Below, piece by piece: positions 20,022-28,280 of a stretch of 51,244 nucleotides of DNA. Position 1 is the first letter of the stretch; every line of letters begins with the position of its first letter. The notes below the pieces were generated by a model. It made no database searches and was not told the origin of the DNA. It saw only the letters and a program-made list of their open reading frames with translations. The stretch is from Candidatus Woodwardiibium gallinarum (GTDB lineage: Bacteria > Bacillota > Clostridia > Oscillospirales > CAG-382): contig CAJFRY010000011.1 in assembly GCA_904419545.1 (NCBI GenBank), forward strand, positions 1-51,244, read 5' to 3'. The position numbers and the translations under genes were made by a program.

Positions 20022-21254
20022 TTATACCATACAGTCGGCACAGAGGCCGCCCGCCAGCAGATGCACGTGCCGGGCGGACAAATAGCCAACCGTGTCCGCG
20101 CCTCCCATGCCGGCATCCGGCTGCGGCGCGCCGCCGAAGCGGCAGGGATGCGGACAAATCGGCAGCATCACACGCAGATGAACCTCCCGTGCGCCGCAGC
20201 CGCGCAGAAGTGCAACGGCTTGCCCATTGACACGGTCGCCGACGAGGACAACGCGTTTTCCCCGCACCGCAGCAGCCACCGGATTGAATCCGCGAGCCGG
20301 GCAGGCGGCAAAAAAGCCGCTGACATACCGATTTTCCACAAAAGCGTTCACAAACGGGATACCCGACTGCTGCGCATAACCGAGCGCAGCGTCGGCCTCG
20401 GCGCCCGGCAATGCGGCAACGACGTCCCCCCTGACCGCATGCTCAAGTGCAAGCAAACTGCCCGCGCGTCCGCGCAGAGAAGATACCGCAACACCGTCCA
20501 GCACCGAATCGGCACGTGCGGCCGCAAGCAGCTCAAGCGCACACAGCGCCCGTCCGCGATCCGAAGGCGGAAGCAGCGTTTCCAGACCGCCGTCTCCGGC
20601 CGCAACGAGCTCGCCCGGCGCCACATCACGCAGAAAAGGCAGCCCGCCGCCGTCAAGTGCGCAACTCTCCGAGGCAAAAGCATAACCGCCGTCCGGCAGC
20701 TCACCGATACAAAGCGGACAGGCGCCGCGCGGATCACGCGCCGCAAGCAGTTCATCCGCCGTCAGAAGCACAAGTGCAAAAGCGCCCTGCAAACGCCTGA
20801 GCGTCTGCACGAGGGCTTCACGTTCCGAAGCGCCTTCATTTCGCGCGGAAAGCCATAAACGGCAGACAGCCTCGGCGTCCTCTGCAGTACGGCAGAAAAC
20901 ACCGCGGCCGGCCAGAACTTCGCGGAGCTTGTCCCCATTGGTGAGGTATCCCTCCAGCACGAGCGCGGCATGCTCAGCCACAAAGGCGCTGGCTGCACCG
21001 ACGCCGCGTACATAGCCTGCAGCGCAGCGGCCGACGCCAAGCGAGGCAAGCGCCTGCTCATCCAGCCCTTCAGCGACCGTCCCTACCCCTGCGCAGGCAC
21101 GAAATGCATCGCCGCGGCCGACGATCAGCCCGCAGGACTCCCGTCCCCTGTGCTGCAGCAGCGACAATCCGCGTAACAGCTCAGCCGCCGCATTGCGAAG
21201 CCTTCCGGCGCGCAGAGCGAACAGGGCGCCGCGCTCCCGATCCGTGACTTGCAT
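20022..21254 (-). CDS. PurF-like protein with both active sites degenerate
   Basis: A 410-residue relative of amidophosphoribosyltransferase, shorter than the usual 460-480. The scaffold is clear: [57 protein letters not shown], and a C-terminal CADC. The four cysteines expected for the Fe-S cluster are all present (238, 371, 405, 408). Catalytic positions are not: the N-terminal nucleophile cysteine (E-C-G in normal PurF) is Arg8 (codon CGC at 21233-21231), the oxyanion Asn-Gly is Glu101-Gly102, and the PRPP loop, normally VDDSIVRGTT, is [10 protein letters not shown] with a shortened region before it. I infer little or no normal catalysis. It may be regulatory, structural, or on its way to being lost. 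The frame is intact. Confidence 0.8.
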   Translation of the reverse strand: MQVTDRERGALFALRAGRLRNAAAELLRGLSLLQHRGRESCGLIVGRGDAFRACAGVGTVAEGLDEQALASLGVGRCAAGYVRGVGAASAFVAEHAALVLEGYLTNGDKLREVLAGRGVFCRTAEDAEAVCRLWLSARNEGASEREALVQTLRRLQGAFALVLLTADELLAARDPRGACPLCIGELPDGGYAFASESCALDGGGLPFLRDVAPGELVAAGDGGLETLLPPSDRGRALCALELLAAARADSVLDGVAVSSLRGRAGSLLALEHAVRGDVVAALPGAEADAALGYAQQSGIPFVNAFVENRYVSGFFAACPARGFNPVAAAVRGKRVVLVGDRVNGQAVALLRGCGAREVHLRVMLPICPHPCRFGGAPQPDAGMGGADTVGYLSARHVHLLAGGLCADCMV

Positions 21255-21260
21255 ACGCGG

Positions 21261-21971
21261 TTATTCGCCGAGCACGCGCTTCATCATTTCGCGGTAGGCA
21301 TCCTCCACGCCGCCGAGATCACGGCGGAAGCGGTCCTTATCGAGCTTTTCGTTCGTCTCCGCATCCCAAAAACGGCAGGTGTCGGGCGATATTTCATCCG
21401 CAAGCACGATGGAGCCGTCGGACAGACGCCCGAACTCGAGCTTGAAATCCACCAGCTTGACGCCGAGAGAGAGAAAATACGCCTTGAGCGTATCGTTGAC
21501 CTTAAAGGCCAGCGATTTAATGGTTTCAATTTCCCCGGCCGTAGCGAGCTTGAGCGCTCTCGCGTGATAGGCATTGATCAGCGGATCGTGCAGTTCATCG
21601 TTTTTATACGAAAATTCGATGGTCGGCGCATCGAACACGATCCCCTCCTCCACACCGTAACGCTTGGCAAAAGAGCCAGCCGAAATATTGCGGATGATGA
21701 CTTCCAGCGGTACGATGGAAACTTTTTTCACCACCGTCTCACGATCGTTGAGTTCCTGCACGTAATGGGTAGGCACGCCGGCTTTTTCCAAAAGCCGCAT
21801 CAGATAATTGGACATACGGTTGTTCACCACGCCCTTACCGACAATCGTACCCTTCTTCTGACCGTCAAAAGCAGTTGCGTCATCCTTATACGAGACAATA
21901 TAAAGCTCCGGGTCGTCGGTTTTATAAACCTTTTTCGCCTTACCCTCATAAAGCTGTTCGCGTTTTTCCAT
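21261..21971 (-). CDS. purC: phosphoribosylaminoimidazole-succinocarboxamide synthase
   Basis: A 236-residue SAICAR synthetase that joins CAIR and aspartate using ATP. Signatures: [67 protein letters not shown] and [14 protein letters not shown]. The canonical start is the ATG at 21971. An in-frame ATG at 22016 overlaps the purE stop as ATGA and would add 15 residues; AAGGAG lies between the two, about 15 nt from the second, so the exact start is uncertain. The gap to the purF-like gene is only 6 nt. Confidence 0.95.
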   Translation of the reverse strand: MEKREQLYEGKAKKVYKTDDPELYIVSYKDDATAFDGQKKGTIVGKGVVNNRMSNYLMRLLEKAGVPTHYVQELNDRETVVKKVSIVPLEVIIRNISAGSFAKRYGVEEGIVFDAPTIEFSYKNDELHDPLINAYHARALKLATAGEIETIKSLAFKVNDTLKAYFLSLGVKLVDFKLEFGRLSDGSIVLADEISPDTCRFWDAETNEKLDKDRFRRDLGGVEDAYREMMKRVLGE

Positions 21972-22012
21972 CTTAATAACCCTGCTCTCCTTATATGTAT
22001 AGTTTCCTTCCA

Positions 22013-22510
22013 TCAAGCGTTCGAAAGCTCATTTTGCAGCGCCGCTTCCTTCTTACGGACAGCGGCAGCCATATCCGCGCGCGCAGCGTCCAGCTTTTCC
22101 GCAAGGGAGGCGTCCTCCACGGCGAGGATCTGCACGGCCAGCAGCGCGGCGTTGACGGCGCCGTCAATGGCGACGGTCGCCACAGGAATGCCCGAAGGCA
22201 TCTGTACCGTGGACAGCAGTGCGTCCATTCCGCCAAGATCGGACGATTTCATCGGGATACCGATAACCGGAAGAGTGGTGCCTGCGGCCAGCGCACCGGC
22301 AAGGTGCGCGGCCTTGCCTGCCGCAGCCAGAATCACGCCGAAGCCGTTCCGCCGCGCTTCCGCCGCGAACCGAGCGGTTTCAGCCGGTGTGCGGTGCGCG
22401 CTCATAATATGCATTTCCGCCGGTACACCGTAGCCCGTCAGCGTATCCAACGCCTTCCTGACAACCGGAAGGTCGCTGTCGCTCCCCATAATGATCGCAA
22501 CTTTTTTCAT
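22013..22510 (-). CDS. purE: 5-(carboxyamino)imidazole ribonucleotide mutase / AIR carboxylase
   Basis: A 165-residue PurE. It starts with [18 protein letters not shown], then [12 protein letters not shown] with the active-site SAHR, and [23 protein letters not shown]. The loop resembles class I enzymes (AGxAAHL), which normally need PurK to supply N5-CAIR, yet no purK occurs in this operon. Either purK is elsewhere or the enzyme uses AIR and CO2 directly. The ATG at 22510 follows GGAGG by 12 nt. It is the first gene of the purine operon, behind a leader of about 240 nt. Confidence 0.95.
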   Translation of the reverse strand: MKKVAIIMGSDSDLPVVRKALDTLTGYGVPAEMHIMSAHRTPAETARFAAEARRNGFGVILAAAGKAAHLAGALAAGTTLPVIGIPMKSSDLGGMDALLSTVQMPSGIPVATVAIDGAVNAALLAVQILAVEDASLAEKLDAARADMAAAVRKKEAALQNELSNA

Positions 22511-22564
22511 AATTTCCCGAATGCCTCCTGTTTTCCTGCGCCTGCCGCCATCCGACAAAACAAG

Positions 22565-22589
22565 AGCGTAGTGCCGTTTACACTACGCT
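22565..22589 (-). terminator. attenuator-type terminator in the purE leader
   Basis: AGCGTAGTG and CACTACGCT form a perfect 9-bp stem with a 7-nt loop. On the minus strand it is followed by CUUGUUUU, some 55 nt before the purE start and well after the promoter. On the plus strand it is followed by TTTTATT, so it could also stop transcription from the other side. Its place inside the purE leader argues for control of the purine operon. Confidence 0.65.
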
Positions 22590-22715
22590 TTTATTCCGAC
22601 TGCACGCGTCAAAGGCTGCAACTATTGCGTTATACCCGCAAGAGCGGTCGGTGACACCTTCAGTGAGGAATTCAGACGATGCGGGCAGTCCGAAAAAAGC
22701 GGAAAAACAGCGCAT
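22578..22715 (-). CDS. possible 45-codon leader ORF of the purine operon
   Basis: An ATG at 22715 has AGGAGG 12 nt upstream and opens a 45-codon frame whose TAA stop (22578-22580) lies exactly in the loop of the terminator hairpin 22565-22589. A ribosome finishing it would cover the 5' arm of that hairpin and prevent its formation. The peptide (begins MRCFSAFFGLP, ends CSRNKSVV) has no signal-like or repeated-codon feature that I can interpret. The same nucleotides also pair as RNA, for example TTGCG/CGCAA and CCGAC/GTCGG, so an RNA element read by chance as an ORF is the alternative. Confidence 0.35.
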   Translation of the reverse strand: MRCFSAFFGLPASSEFLTEGVTDRSCGYNAIVAAFDACSRNKSVV

Positions 22716-22762
22716 ACGATTCGGAATCCTCCTCTCAAAATGGCACACAAAAGTATGTAAAT

Positions 22763-22791
22763 AGCTTACCACAGACGACGAATTTTGTCAA
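22763..22791 (-). promoter_or_regulatory. promoter of the purine operon
   Basis: Minus-strand TTGACA (22791-22786) and TAAGCT (22768-22763) are 17 nt apart: a perfect -35 and a moderate -10. It lies just beyond the stop of the EFR1 gene and about 240 nt before purE. No classical purine riboswitch core was recognised in the leader. Confidence 0.75.
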
Positions 22792-22828
22792 CGTTCAGAG
22801 ATGTAAACAATGTGTGAAGTGCGGCCTT

Positions 22829-23578
22829 TCAAAACATCACCTTCGGGTTGACATACCGCTCCCGCTTTTCCGTTCCGCGTCCATACTGAACGGCGCCGGC
22901 CGGGCAGCGGTGGAGGCAGGCCAGACAGCGCGTACACTCCCCATTCCAGACCGGGCGGCCGGATACGAGCGAAACCGTCCCCTCGGGGCAGACAGACACA
23001 CAGCGTCCGCAGCCCGTGCATCGGTCGTCGGCCCGGAACTTTTTGACGCTGCGGTGCGTCTCGTAATAACGGTGCAGCAGACCGGACAACGGCTTAACGG
23101 CACCGGCAGCGACGTCAAACCAGCTTTGCTTCTCCACAACGGCAGCGGTGATTTTATCCAGCCGACGGTCAGCCTCCGCAAGCATCGCAGCGCGTTTTTC
23201 GGCCTTCGGCGGCGCAAAAAGCAGGATGTAGTTGTCAGGCATCCGCACCGAAAACGCAGCGGAAAGCATGACCCCGCGCGGCCGCAACCGCGCCCGCAGC
23301 GCGTCGAGCGTTCCGCCGGCAGAGCCTCCGCAGGTAATGACCGCATAAGCATAATCGCAGCCGCCGAGCGTAAGACGGTCGAGAAAGCGCTCCACAATCG
23401 CAGGAATACCGTACCAATAGACGGGAAACACAAATCCGGCGCGCTCACAAGGCTCCGGAAAAGCAAATTCCTCCTTCTGCATACATTCGGCAATCGAAAC
23501 AACGCGATCAGCCGTACCATGCGAAAGGCGCGCGGCAGCGTACAGCGAATTTCCGGTGCCGGTAAAATAAAAAATCAT
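22829..23578 (-). CDS. EFR1 family flavodoxin-ferredoxin protein
   Basis: A 249-residue electron-transfer protein: an N-terminal flavodoxin-like domain (FMN loop FYFTGTGNSLYAA at residues 3-15, then FPVYWYGIPAIVERF) and a C-terminal bacterial ferredoxin domain with two 4Fe-4S motifs, CTGCGRCVSVCP and CTRCLACLHRCP. It is cytoplasmic; partners are unknown. The ATG at 23578 overlaps the znuB stop by 4 nt (ATGA) with GGGAG upstream, so it is translated with the zinc-uptake operon. Its expression under the zinc regulator is unusual but follows directly from the gene order. Confidence 0.9.
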   Translation of the reverse strand: MIFYFTGTGNSLYAAARLSHGTADRVVSIAECMQKEEFAFPEPCERAGFVFPVYWYGIPAIVERFLDRLTLGGCDYAYAVITCGGSAGGTLDALRARLRPRGVMLSAAFSVRMPDNYILLFAPPKAEKRAAMLAEADRRLDKITAAVVEKQSWFDVAAGAVKPLSGLLHRYYETHRSVKKFRADDRCTGCGRCVSVCPEGTVSLVSGRPVWNGECTRCLACLHRCPAGAVQYGRGTEKRERYVNPKVMF

Positions 23579-24432
23579 CGCTTCAAACTCCCTTTCCCTG
23601 TCCGTCGGGCGCACAGCCGGCCGGCTGCGAAAGCGACTGCCGAAAAGAGCAGAAACGCGCCGAGGTTGACCACAACCACCGAGGCGCCGGCGGGGGCATC
23701 CGACGTATACGAAATACAGATTCCGATAAAAAAGCAGACAACCGAAAGGATCGCAGATGAAACCGCCACGCCGCGAAAGGAACGGAACAGCCGCATAGAT
23801 GTCAGCGGCGGGAACACGATGAGCGCAGAAATCAGCAGCGCGCCCATCAGCCGCATGCCGAGCACAATGGTCACCGCCGCAAGCACGGCCAGCAGCATAT
23901 TGTAGCCGCCCGCGCGGATTCCGGACGCTTTTGCGAAGATCTCATCGAAAGTGACGGCAAAAATACGATGGTAAAACAATGCAAAGACGGCAAGCACGAC
24001 GGCCGACAGCGCCACGCTCAGGCACATGTCCGATTCCGATACCGACAAAATCGTACCGAACATATAACTGTTGAGGTCGATGTTCGTCCCGCGTCCCAGC
24101 GATACGGCAAGAACGCCTACGGCCAGCGACGAGGTAGAAATGAGCGCAATGGCCGAGTCGCCCTTCAGCCGTCCGCTGCCGCTCAGGCGCAGAAGCAAAA
24201 TGGCAGCGACGACGACAACGGGCAGCGCCACGCCCAGCGGCGCGAGGTTCGCAGCCGACGCGACGGCGAGCGCGCCGAAGCCAATATGCGAAAGTCCGTC
24301 ACCGATCATCGAATAGCGCTTGAGCACAAGCGAAACGCCGAGCAGCGACGCGCAGAGCGACAGGAACAGTCCGGCCACTATGGCATGTACCATAAAAGAA
24401 TAGGAAAACATTTCGGTTATCATTTCAATCAT
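23575..24432 (-). CDS. znuB: zinc ABC transporter permease
   Basis: A 285-residue integral membrane protein of the ZnuB/MntB type (ABC-3 family) with about eight hydrophobic segments. Family blocks: GDGLSHIGFGALAVA, DLNSYMFGTILSVS, FDEIFAKASGIRAGGYNMLLA and MRLMGALLISALIVFPPLTSM. It forms the channel for metal delivered by ZnuA. I use the ATG at 24432, 8 nt after GGGGAGGG; a GTG at 24441 is too close to that site. It overlaps znuC by 8 nt and EFR1 by 4 nt. Confidence 0.92.
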   Translation of the reverse strand: MIEMITEMFSYSFMVHAIVAGLFLSLCASLLGVSLVLKRYSMIGDGLSHIGFGALAVASAANLAPLGVALPVVVVAAILLLRLSGSGRLKGDSAIALISTSSLAVGVLAVSLGRGTNIDLNSYMFGTILSVSESDMCLSVALSAVVLAVFALFYHRIFAVTFDEIFAKASGIRAGGYNMLLAVLAAVTIVLGMRLMGALLISALIVFPPLTSMRLFRSFRGVAVSSAILSVVCFFIGICISYTSDAPAGASVVVVNLGAFLLFSAVAFAAGRLCARRTGKGSLKR

Positions 24433-25141
24433 ATGCCGCACCCTCCCCGGATAATCCCCTGCACAGACCGCTTTTCAAATATTCGGTCTTGGGGCCGAAA
24501 AACAGCGGCTCGTGATGCAGATGCAGGACGGTCGTCGCGTCACGCAGCGCGCCGGCAAGGTCATGCGAAATCATAATCACGGTCGTGCCGCTCTGATGAA
24601 GCTCCCGGATAACGGCGTACATTTCCGCCGCAGCGGTCGGATCAAGACCCGCCACCGGCTCATCGAGCAGCAGAAGTCCGTCGCCCGCACAAAGCGCGCG
24701 TGCGAGCAGAACACGCTGCCTCTGTCCGCCGGAAAGCGAAGCGCAGGGCTGCTTTTGCAGTTCTTCGATACCGAGCCGCCGCAGGCTTTGCATCGCCGCT
24801 TCCTTGTCCGCGCGGTTATAAAAGGGACGCAGCCCCAGCCGCGCGGCGCGTCCGGAAAGCGTTACCTCCCAGACAGATGCGGGGAAATCCGAGCGGTCGG
24901 CCGACTGCTGCGGCAGATAGCCGATGCCGCGGCGGCGCAGCGATTCGTCAAAAACAATACGGCCCGCAAGCGGCGCTTTGAGGCCGAGCAGCGCTTTCGC
25001 CAGCGTGCTTTTGCCGCTGCCGTTTTCACCCACGACACAGAGGTAATCGCCCCGCTCTACCGAAAAGGTCAGATCCCGCAACACGACGCCGCGCTCATAA
25101 GCCAGCGAAACGCCGGTGCATTCAATCTGCGGCATGCGCAT
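24425..25141 (-). CDS. znuC: zinc ABC transporter ATP-binding protein
   Basis: A 238-residue ABC ATPase. Walker A GENGSGKSTL (about residues 37-46), Q-loop GYLPQQ, signature SLSGGQRQRVLLARAL, Walker B LLLLDEPVAGLD and switch histidine MISHDL are all present, so it should be active. It powers the ZnuB permease from the cytoplasmic face. It overlaps the end of znuA by about 20 nt; GGAGGAGG precedes the start (a second in-frame ATG at 25135 is possible). Confidence 0.93.
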   Translation of the reverse strand: MRMPQIECTGVSLAYERGVVLRDLTFSVERGDYLCVVGENGSGKSTLAKALLGLKAPLAGRIVFDESLRRRGIGYLPQQSADRSDFPASVWEVTLSGRAARLGLRPFYNRADKEAAMQSLRRLGIEELQKQPCASLSGGQRQRVLLARALCAGDGLLLLDEPVAGLDPTAAAEMYAVIRELHQSGTTVIMISHDLAGALRDATTVLHLHHEPLFFGPKTEYLKSGLCRGLSGEGAAYD

Positions 25142-26033
25142 ACGCCTCCTCCAATGTGCGAAGATTCTGCCGCATCAGCGAGAGATAGGTCTCGCCGCGG
25201 TCGAATTCCTCCTTTGTGACGTTGCTGCAGCTATGCAGCATAGCGGTCACGGCGCCGGTATCGGCCGCAATGGCGTCCGCGACGGCGTGATTGGAAAGCT
25301 CCACATAAAACACGGTTCCGATCTGTTCGTCACGCACCTTATCGGTCAGCATAGACATTGTGCGCGCAGCCGGTTCGGTCTCATGCGAACAGCCCGGAAA
25401 GGCGGCAAACGCCTCGATTCCGTAGCGGTGGGTAAAATAAACAAACGGAAACCGATCGCCAAATACAATCGTTCGGATTCCAAGCCGCTCCACTGCGTCG
25501 GCGAAATCCTCATCCAGTGCCGAAAGCTGGGCAACAAAAGCGTCGCGGCGGGATTCATACCCATCGCGGTGCGCGCCGTCGACAGCACAGAGCGCGGCGG
25601 CAATGGCTTCAGTCATCCGAACCGCATTCTGCGGGTCAGTCCAAATATGCTCGTCATAATTGTGCTCCGCATCTTCCTCTTGCAACGGCTCGACGCTGTC
25701 GATAAGTTTGAGCGAATCAATATCTTCCGAGGTTTCAAGCAAAGTCTCCACCCAGGCGTCAGACTCGCCGCCGATGTATAGAAACAGATCGCAGCCGAGA
25801 ATGGCTTTCATATCCGAAGGGGACGGCTCATACCCATGCGGCTCAGCGCCCGGCGTCAGCAACAGCTTAACCGATGCATTCTCCCCTGCGACACGGCTTG
25901 CAAAATCGTACAGCGGGAAATTGGTCGCTACAATCTCCAGACCCTCCCCCGCTTCGTCTCCGCCGTCCGAGCAGGAAGCAAGCGGCAGCACAAGCAAAAG
26001 CAGAGCAGACAATAAACAAAGCAGGCGTTTCAT
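25122..26033 (-). CDS. znuA: zinc ABC transporter substrate-binding lipoprotein
   Basis: A 303-residue extracellular metal-binding lipoprotein. The signal peptide KRLLCLLSALLLLVLP ends in the lipobox LASC with Cys21. Metal ligands fit the ZnuA family: EPHGYEPSP, DEHIWTDPQNA, FVYFTHRYGI and the late HSCSNVTKEEF block. Before DEHIW there is a short acidic stretch (QEEDAEHNYDEH) in place of the long histidine-rich loop of many ZnuA proteins. The start overlaps the zur stop as ATGA; longer in-frame starts give a tail without sense. Zinc is likelier than manganese because of the regulator and operon type. Confidence 0.92.
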   Translation of the reverse strand: MKRLLCLLSALLLLVLPLASCSDGGDEAGEGLEIVATNFPLYDFASRVAGENASVKLLLTPGAEPHGYEPSPSDMKAILGCDLFLYIGGESDAWVETLLETSEDIDSLKLIDSVEPLQEEDAEHNYDEHIWTDPQNAVRMTEAIAAALCAVDGAHRDGYESRRDAFVAQLSALDEDFADAVERLGIRTIVFGDRFPFVYFTHRYGIEAFAAFPGCSHETEPAARTMSMLTDKVRDEQIGTVFYVELSNHAVADAIAADTGAVTAMLHSCSNVTKEEFDRGETYLSLMRQNLRTLEEAYAHAAD

Positions 26034-26443
26034 TGCGAAATCTCCTTCCCGCAGCGGCCGCAAAGCCCGTACAACACCGTTCGGCCGCTGTCGAGTGTAA
26101 AGCCGTGCTCCTTTTCGATGTGTGCCTCCATCCGGCGCATAAATGCACAATCGAGGTGCTCCAGCGCGCCGCAGCGCAGGCACCGGAGATGCACATGCCC
26201 GTCGCAGCGCCGGTCATCCGCCAGTCTGTAGACGGCCGCGCCCTTCCCCGGCTCATAGCGGCGCACGCCGCCCTCCGACGCCATCTTTTCCAGCGTGCGG
26301 TAAACCGTCGTCTCCCCCACGTTGGCGCCGGACGCCGAAAGCCTTTCGCAGATTTCCCGCACTGTCAGACAGTCACCGCTGCTGCGCATAATACGCACAA
26401 TCTCAGCGCGCTGTCTTGTTTTATAGGTCTTACCCGTATTCAT
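26030..26443 (-). CDS. Fur family transcriptional regulator, probably Zur
   Basis: A 137-residue Fur-family repressor: winged helix with TVREICERLSASGANVGETTVYRTLEKM (recognition helix), then the dimer domain with HVHLRCLRCG and the structural zinc pairs CLRC and CGRC. With zinc-uptake genes directly downstream, a Zur role is the best guess; Fur or PerR roles cannot be excluded from sequence. The ATG at 26443 is 8 nt after GGAGG. It is the first gene of zur-znuA-znuC-znuB-EFR1, behind a palindromic operator, so it should repress its own operon when zinc is sufficient. Confidence 0.9.
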   Translation of the reverse strand: MNTGKTYKTRQRAEIVRIMRSSGDCLTVREICERLSASGANVGETTVYRTLEKMASEGGVRRYEPGKGAAVYRLADDRRCDGHVHLRCLRCGALEHLDCAFMRRMEAHIEKEHGFTLDSGRTVLYGLCGRCGKEISQ

Positions 26444-26453
26444 AAGACCAGCC

Positions 26454-26482
26454 TCCAATTTGAAAATGATTTTCAAATTGGA
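26454..26482 (-). promoter_or_regulatory. Zur/Fur-type operator, 29-nt perfect palindrome
   Basis: A perfect inverted repeat with two 14-nt arms around a single central base at 26468; its core reads TTTGAAAATGATTTTCAAA. It matches the 7-1-7 layout of Fur-family boxes (TGAAAAT-N-ATTTTCA). One end touches the -10 element and the other runs into the zur ribosome site, so bound repressor would block initiation. Confidence 0.88.
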
Positions 26483-26510
26483 TTATAGCACAGAATCATC
26501 GATTTTACAA
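26482..26510 (-). promoter_or_regulatory. promoter of the zur-znu operon
   Basis: Minus-strand TTGTAA (26510-26505) and TATAAT (26487-26482) are 17 nt apart. The perfect -10 abuts the operator. Confidence 0.75.
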
Positions 26511-27269
26511 GAGGTCAAACCGAAAAAAACGCAAAACGCAGAAATAAAAATACATTGGATAACAAAATTGATCTGCAATCGAAGCACCCCCATTTCAAGC
26601 GGTGTTCATTAAAAAACAAAAAAAATAAAGCGTTTTTCCGAAGAAAAAACGCGCAAATAGAAGGAAGCCTCCCTTGATTTTTATCCGCACGCATATACCT
26701 GTTGCGGACTTTGCATTTAACCGACGAACAAAGGTTTTCCGAGCATATCCGTAACCAACGTCGTCTCCACTGCGCCTTATCCGCATCGTATTTTCGGTTT
26801 TAGGGAAACATCCGAAAAACAAAGTCCACAGCAGCATGTCCAAACAGCAGAAGCACCAAGCCGACGGCACGCTTTCCAAAAGTACAATGTGTTCAGGTGG
26901 CACTGTCACAAAACGCTTCTTTGCATTTTGCGGCGACAATCCAATAAAACGGCAATGTATCGGCAACCCTCTGACAGATTTTCGCAGATCGCCCCCCCTG
27001 CATTCAGAAGCCTTTATGCGCCCATCTTTGAGACAGAAGGCACACAAAAGCGTCGCCGTTTATTACAATTCCGTTCAAATAAACAGCATGCGGAAGGCAT
27101 ATCCCTATACCTTCCGCCGCAAATGAATTCAGCATCCATATGATACCGGAACACACGCCCGGGGTGTTTGACATTGCCTTGCTCTTTCGTTTCGAAAACG
27201 CACAGCAACAACGCCCTCCCGCTTTCGGCGGCAGGATGCAATGTTTTCATAACGAAAAGGAGCGTGCAG
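26511..27269. other. intergenic, no gene supported
   Basis: About 760 nt between the zur promoter and the XRE gene. Open frames up to 150 codons exist on the minus strand (26595-27047), but with phenylalanine/cysteine-heavy, non-family-like content and no good ribosome site. Base composition is lower in GC than the flanks. I see no structured RNA with confidence. Confidence 0.45.
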
Positions 27270-27536
27270 TCAGCCTTCGCTCTTCTCGTTCTCCTCGTCC
27301 ACGATTCTGCGGAATTCCCGGAGCAGCTTCTGAACCTCCTTCTCCTCCATCACGGAAAGAAAGAACATCAGCGTCAGCGCGGAGAAGCCATATTTCCCGC
27401 TCTCCAGGTCAAACAGCGCACGCGGAGAAATGTGCAGCAATTCGGCAATCTTCTCCTGCGAATATCCATGTTCGGCGCGGAAGTTGAGCAATCTGTTTTT
27501 AAGCAATTGTTGTAATGCTTCTTTGTACGCACGCAT
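27270..27536 (-). CDS. small XRE-type helix-turn-helix regulator
   Basis: An 88-residue protein that is essentially one XRE/Cro DNA-binding domain: NFRAEHGYSQEKIAELLHISPRALFDLESGKYG (about residues 18-50) is the five-helix HTH, followed by a helical tail rich in Glu and Arg. AGGAGG lies 11 nt before the ATG. No partner gene adjoins. A 12-nt palindrome about 70 nt upstream (27606-27617) may be its own operator. The targets are unknown. Confidence 0.82.
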   Translation of the reverse strand: MRAYKEALQQLLKNRLLNFRAEHGYSQEKIAELLHISPRALFDLESGKYGFSALTLMFFLSVMEEKEVQKLLREFRRIVDEENEKSEG

Positions 27537-27605
27537 AATACAGTAAACCTCCTGATTTCTTTCAGAAACAGAATAAGTTTACCATTATCGGGCGCCGCGT
27601 GCTAT

Positions 27606-27634
27606 GAAGTATACTTCTTCTTGCGGCATACTTC
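27606..27634. promoter_or_regulatory. palindrome and repeated half-site upstream of the XRE gene
   Basis: GAAGTATACTTC (27606-27617) is a perfect 12-nt palindrome. The half-site ATACTTC recurs at 27628-27634, 17 nt after its first copy at 27611. This layout suits tandem binding of a small HTH dimer. It is a candidate autoregulatory operator by position only. Confidence 0.4.
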
Positions 27635-27639
27635 TGCTT

Positions 27640-28070
27640 TTTTATTGAAAAACTCTCCCGAATGCAGAGCAATCAACCCCAATTTGCGAAAAATTCATTG
27701 ACATTTCGAGGAAATTTTTATAAAACAAGCAAAATCAAAAATGCACATTGCCGTATCGGGTTTGCGGCACAACGGCAATCAGAACTTCCGCTCTGTCCTG
27801 CGAACGGAACACCGACTTGGGGACCCGGATCAATCGGCAAATTCTCAGACGAACGGAATGGCAAAAAAACGAATGATATCTTTAAGCCTCCGCTTTCCTT
27901 ATAGAATAGCACGTTTCTCTGCATTTTGCAACCGATGCCGCATATTCTTTTGGCGTCTCAATTTTCCTATGCCCGCAAATCCGTGAACAACAAACGATTT
28001 ACAGATATGAAGCAAAAGCAACAAATGACAATTGACTTTTGACCATTCATTTATGCACATTTGTAAAAAT
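27640..28070. other. intergenic, no gene seen
   Basis: About 430 nt of lower-GC sequence between the XRE gene's upstream region and the lipoprotein-cluster promoter. Short frames only, none with a ribosome site and family-like content. Confidence 0.45.
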
Positions 28071-28074
28071 TGTA

Positions 28075-28103
28075 TTGACATTTTGTCGGATATCATTTAT
28101 ACT
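28075..28103 (+). promoter_or_regulatory. promoter upstream of the lipoprotein cluster
   Basis: TTGACA (28075-28080) and TATACT (28098-28103) are exactly 17 nt apart. It faces the three tandem lipoprotein genes, leaving an untranslated leader of about 380 nt before the first start at 28488, which is unusually long. Confidence 0.7.
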
Positions 28104-28280
28104 GTACATACTTCACACAAAATAAACGTTTTATATTCTATAGCAAAAGCTTGTAATGCCGATGAGTACTGCCGTTTGACAGACAATATCAGCTGACTGC
28201 ATGCCTATATCCGATTCGATTTCCGAAGCGCACCAAGTGTCAAACATATCCAAGGCATCCGCAAAAGATTTCAATGTTTT

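Noticed and set aside
22565..22791. Guanine, PRPP (ykkC-type) or ZTP riboswitch in the purE leader
   Set aside because: I looked for the conserved core strings of each and did not find them; the leader is reported only as an unclassified attenuator.
26595..27047. 150-codon minus-strand frame in the gap after zur
   Set aside because: No ribosome site, unusual Phe/Cys content, no family-like block, and several competing frames of similar length on the other strand.
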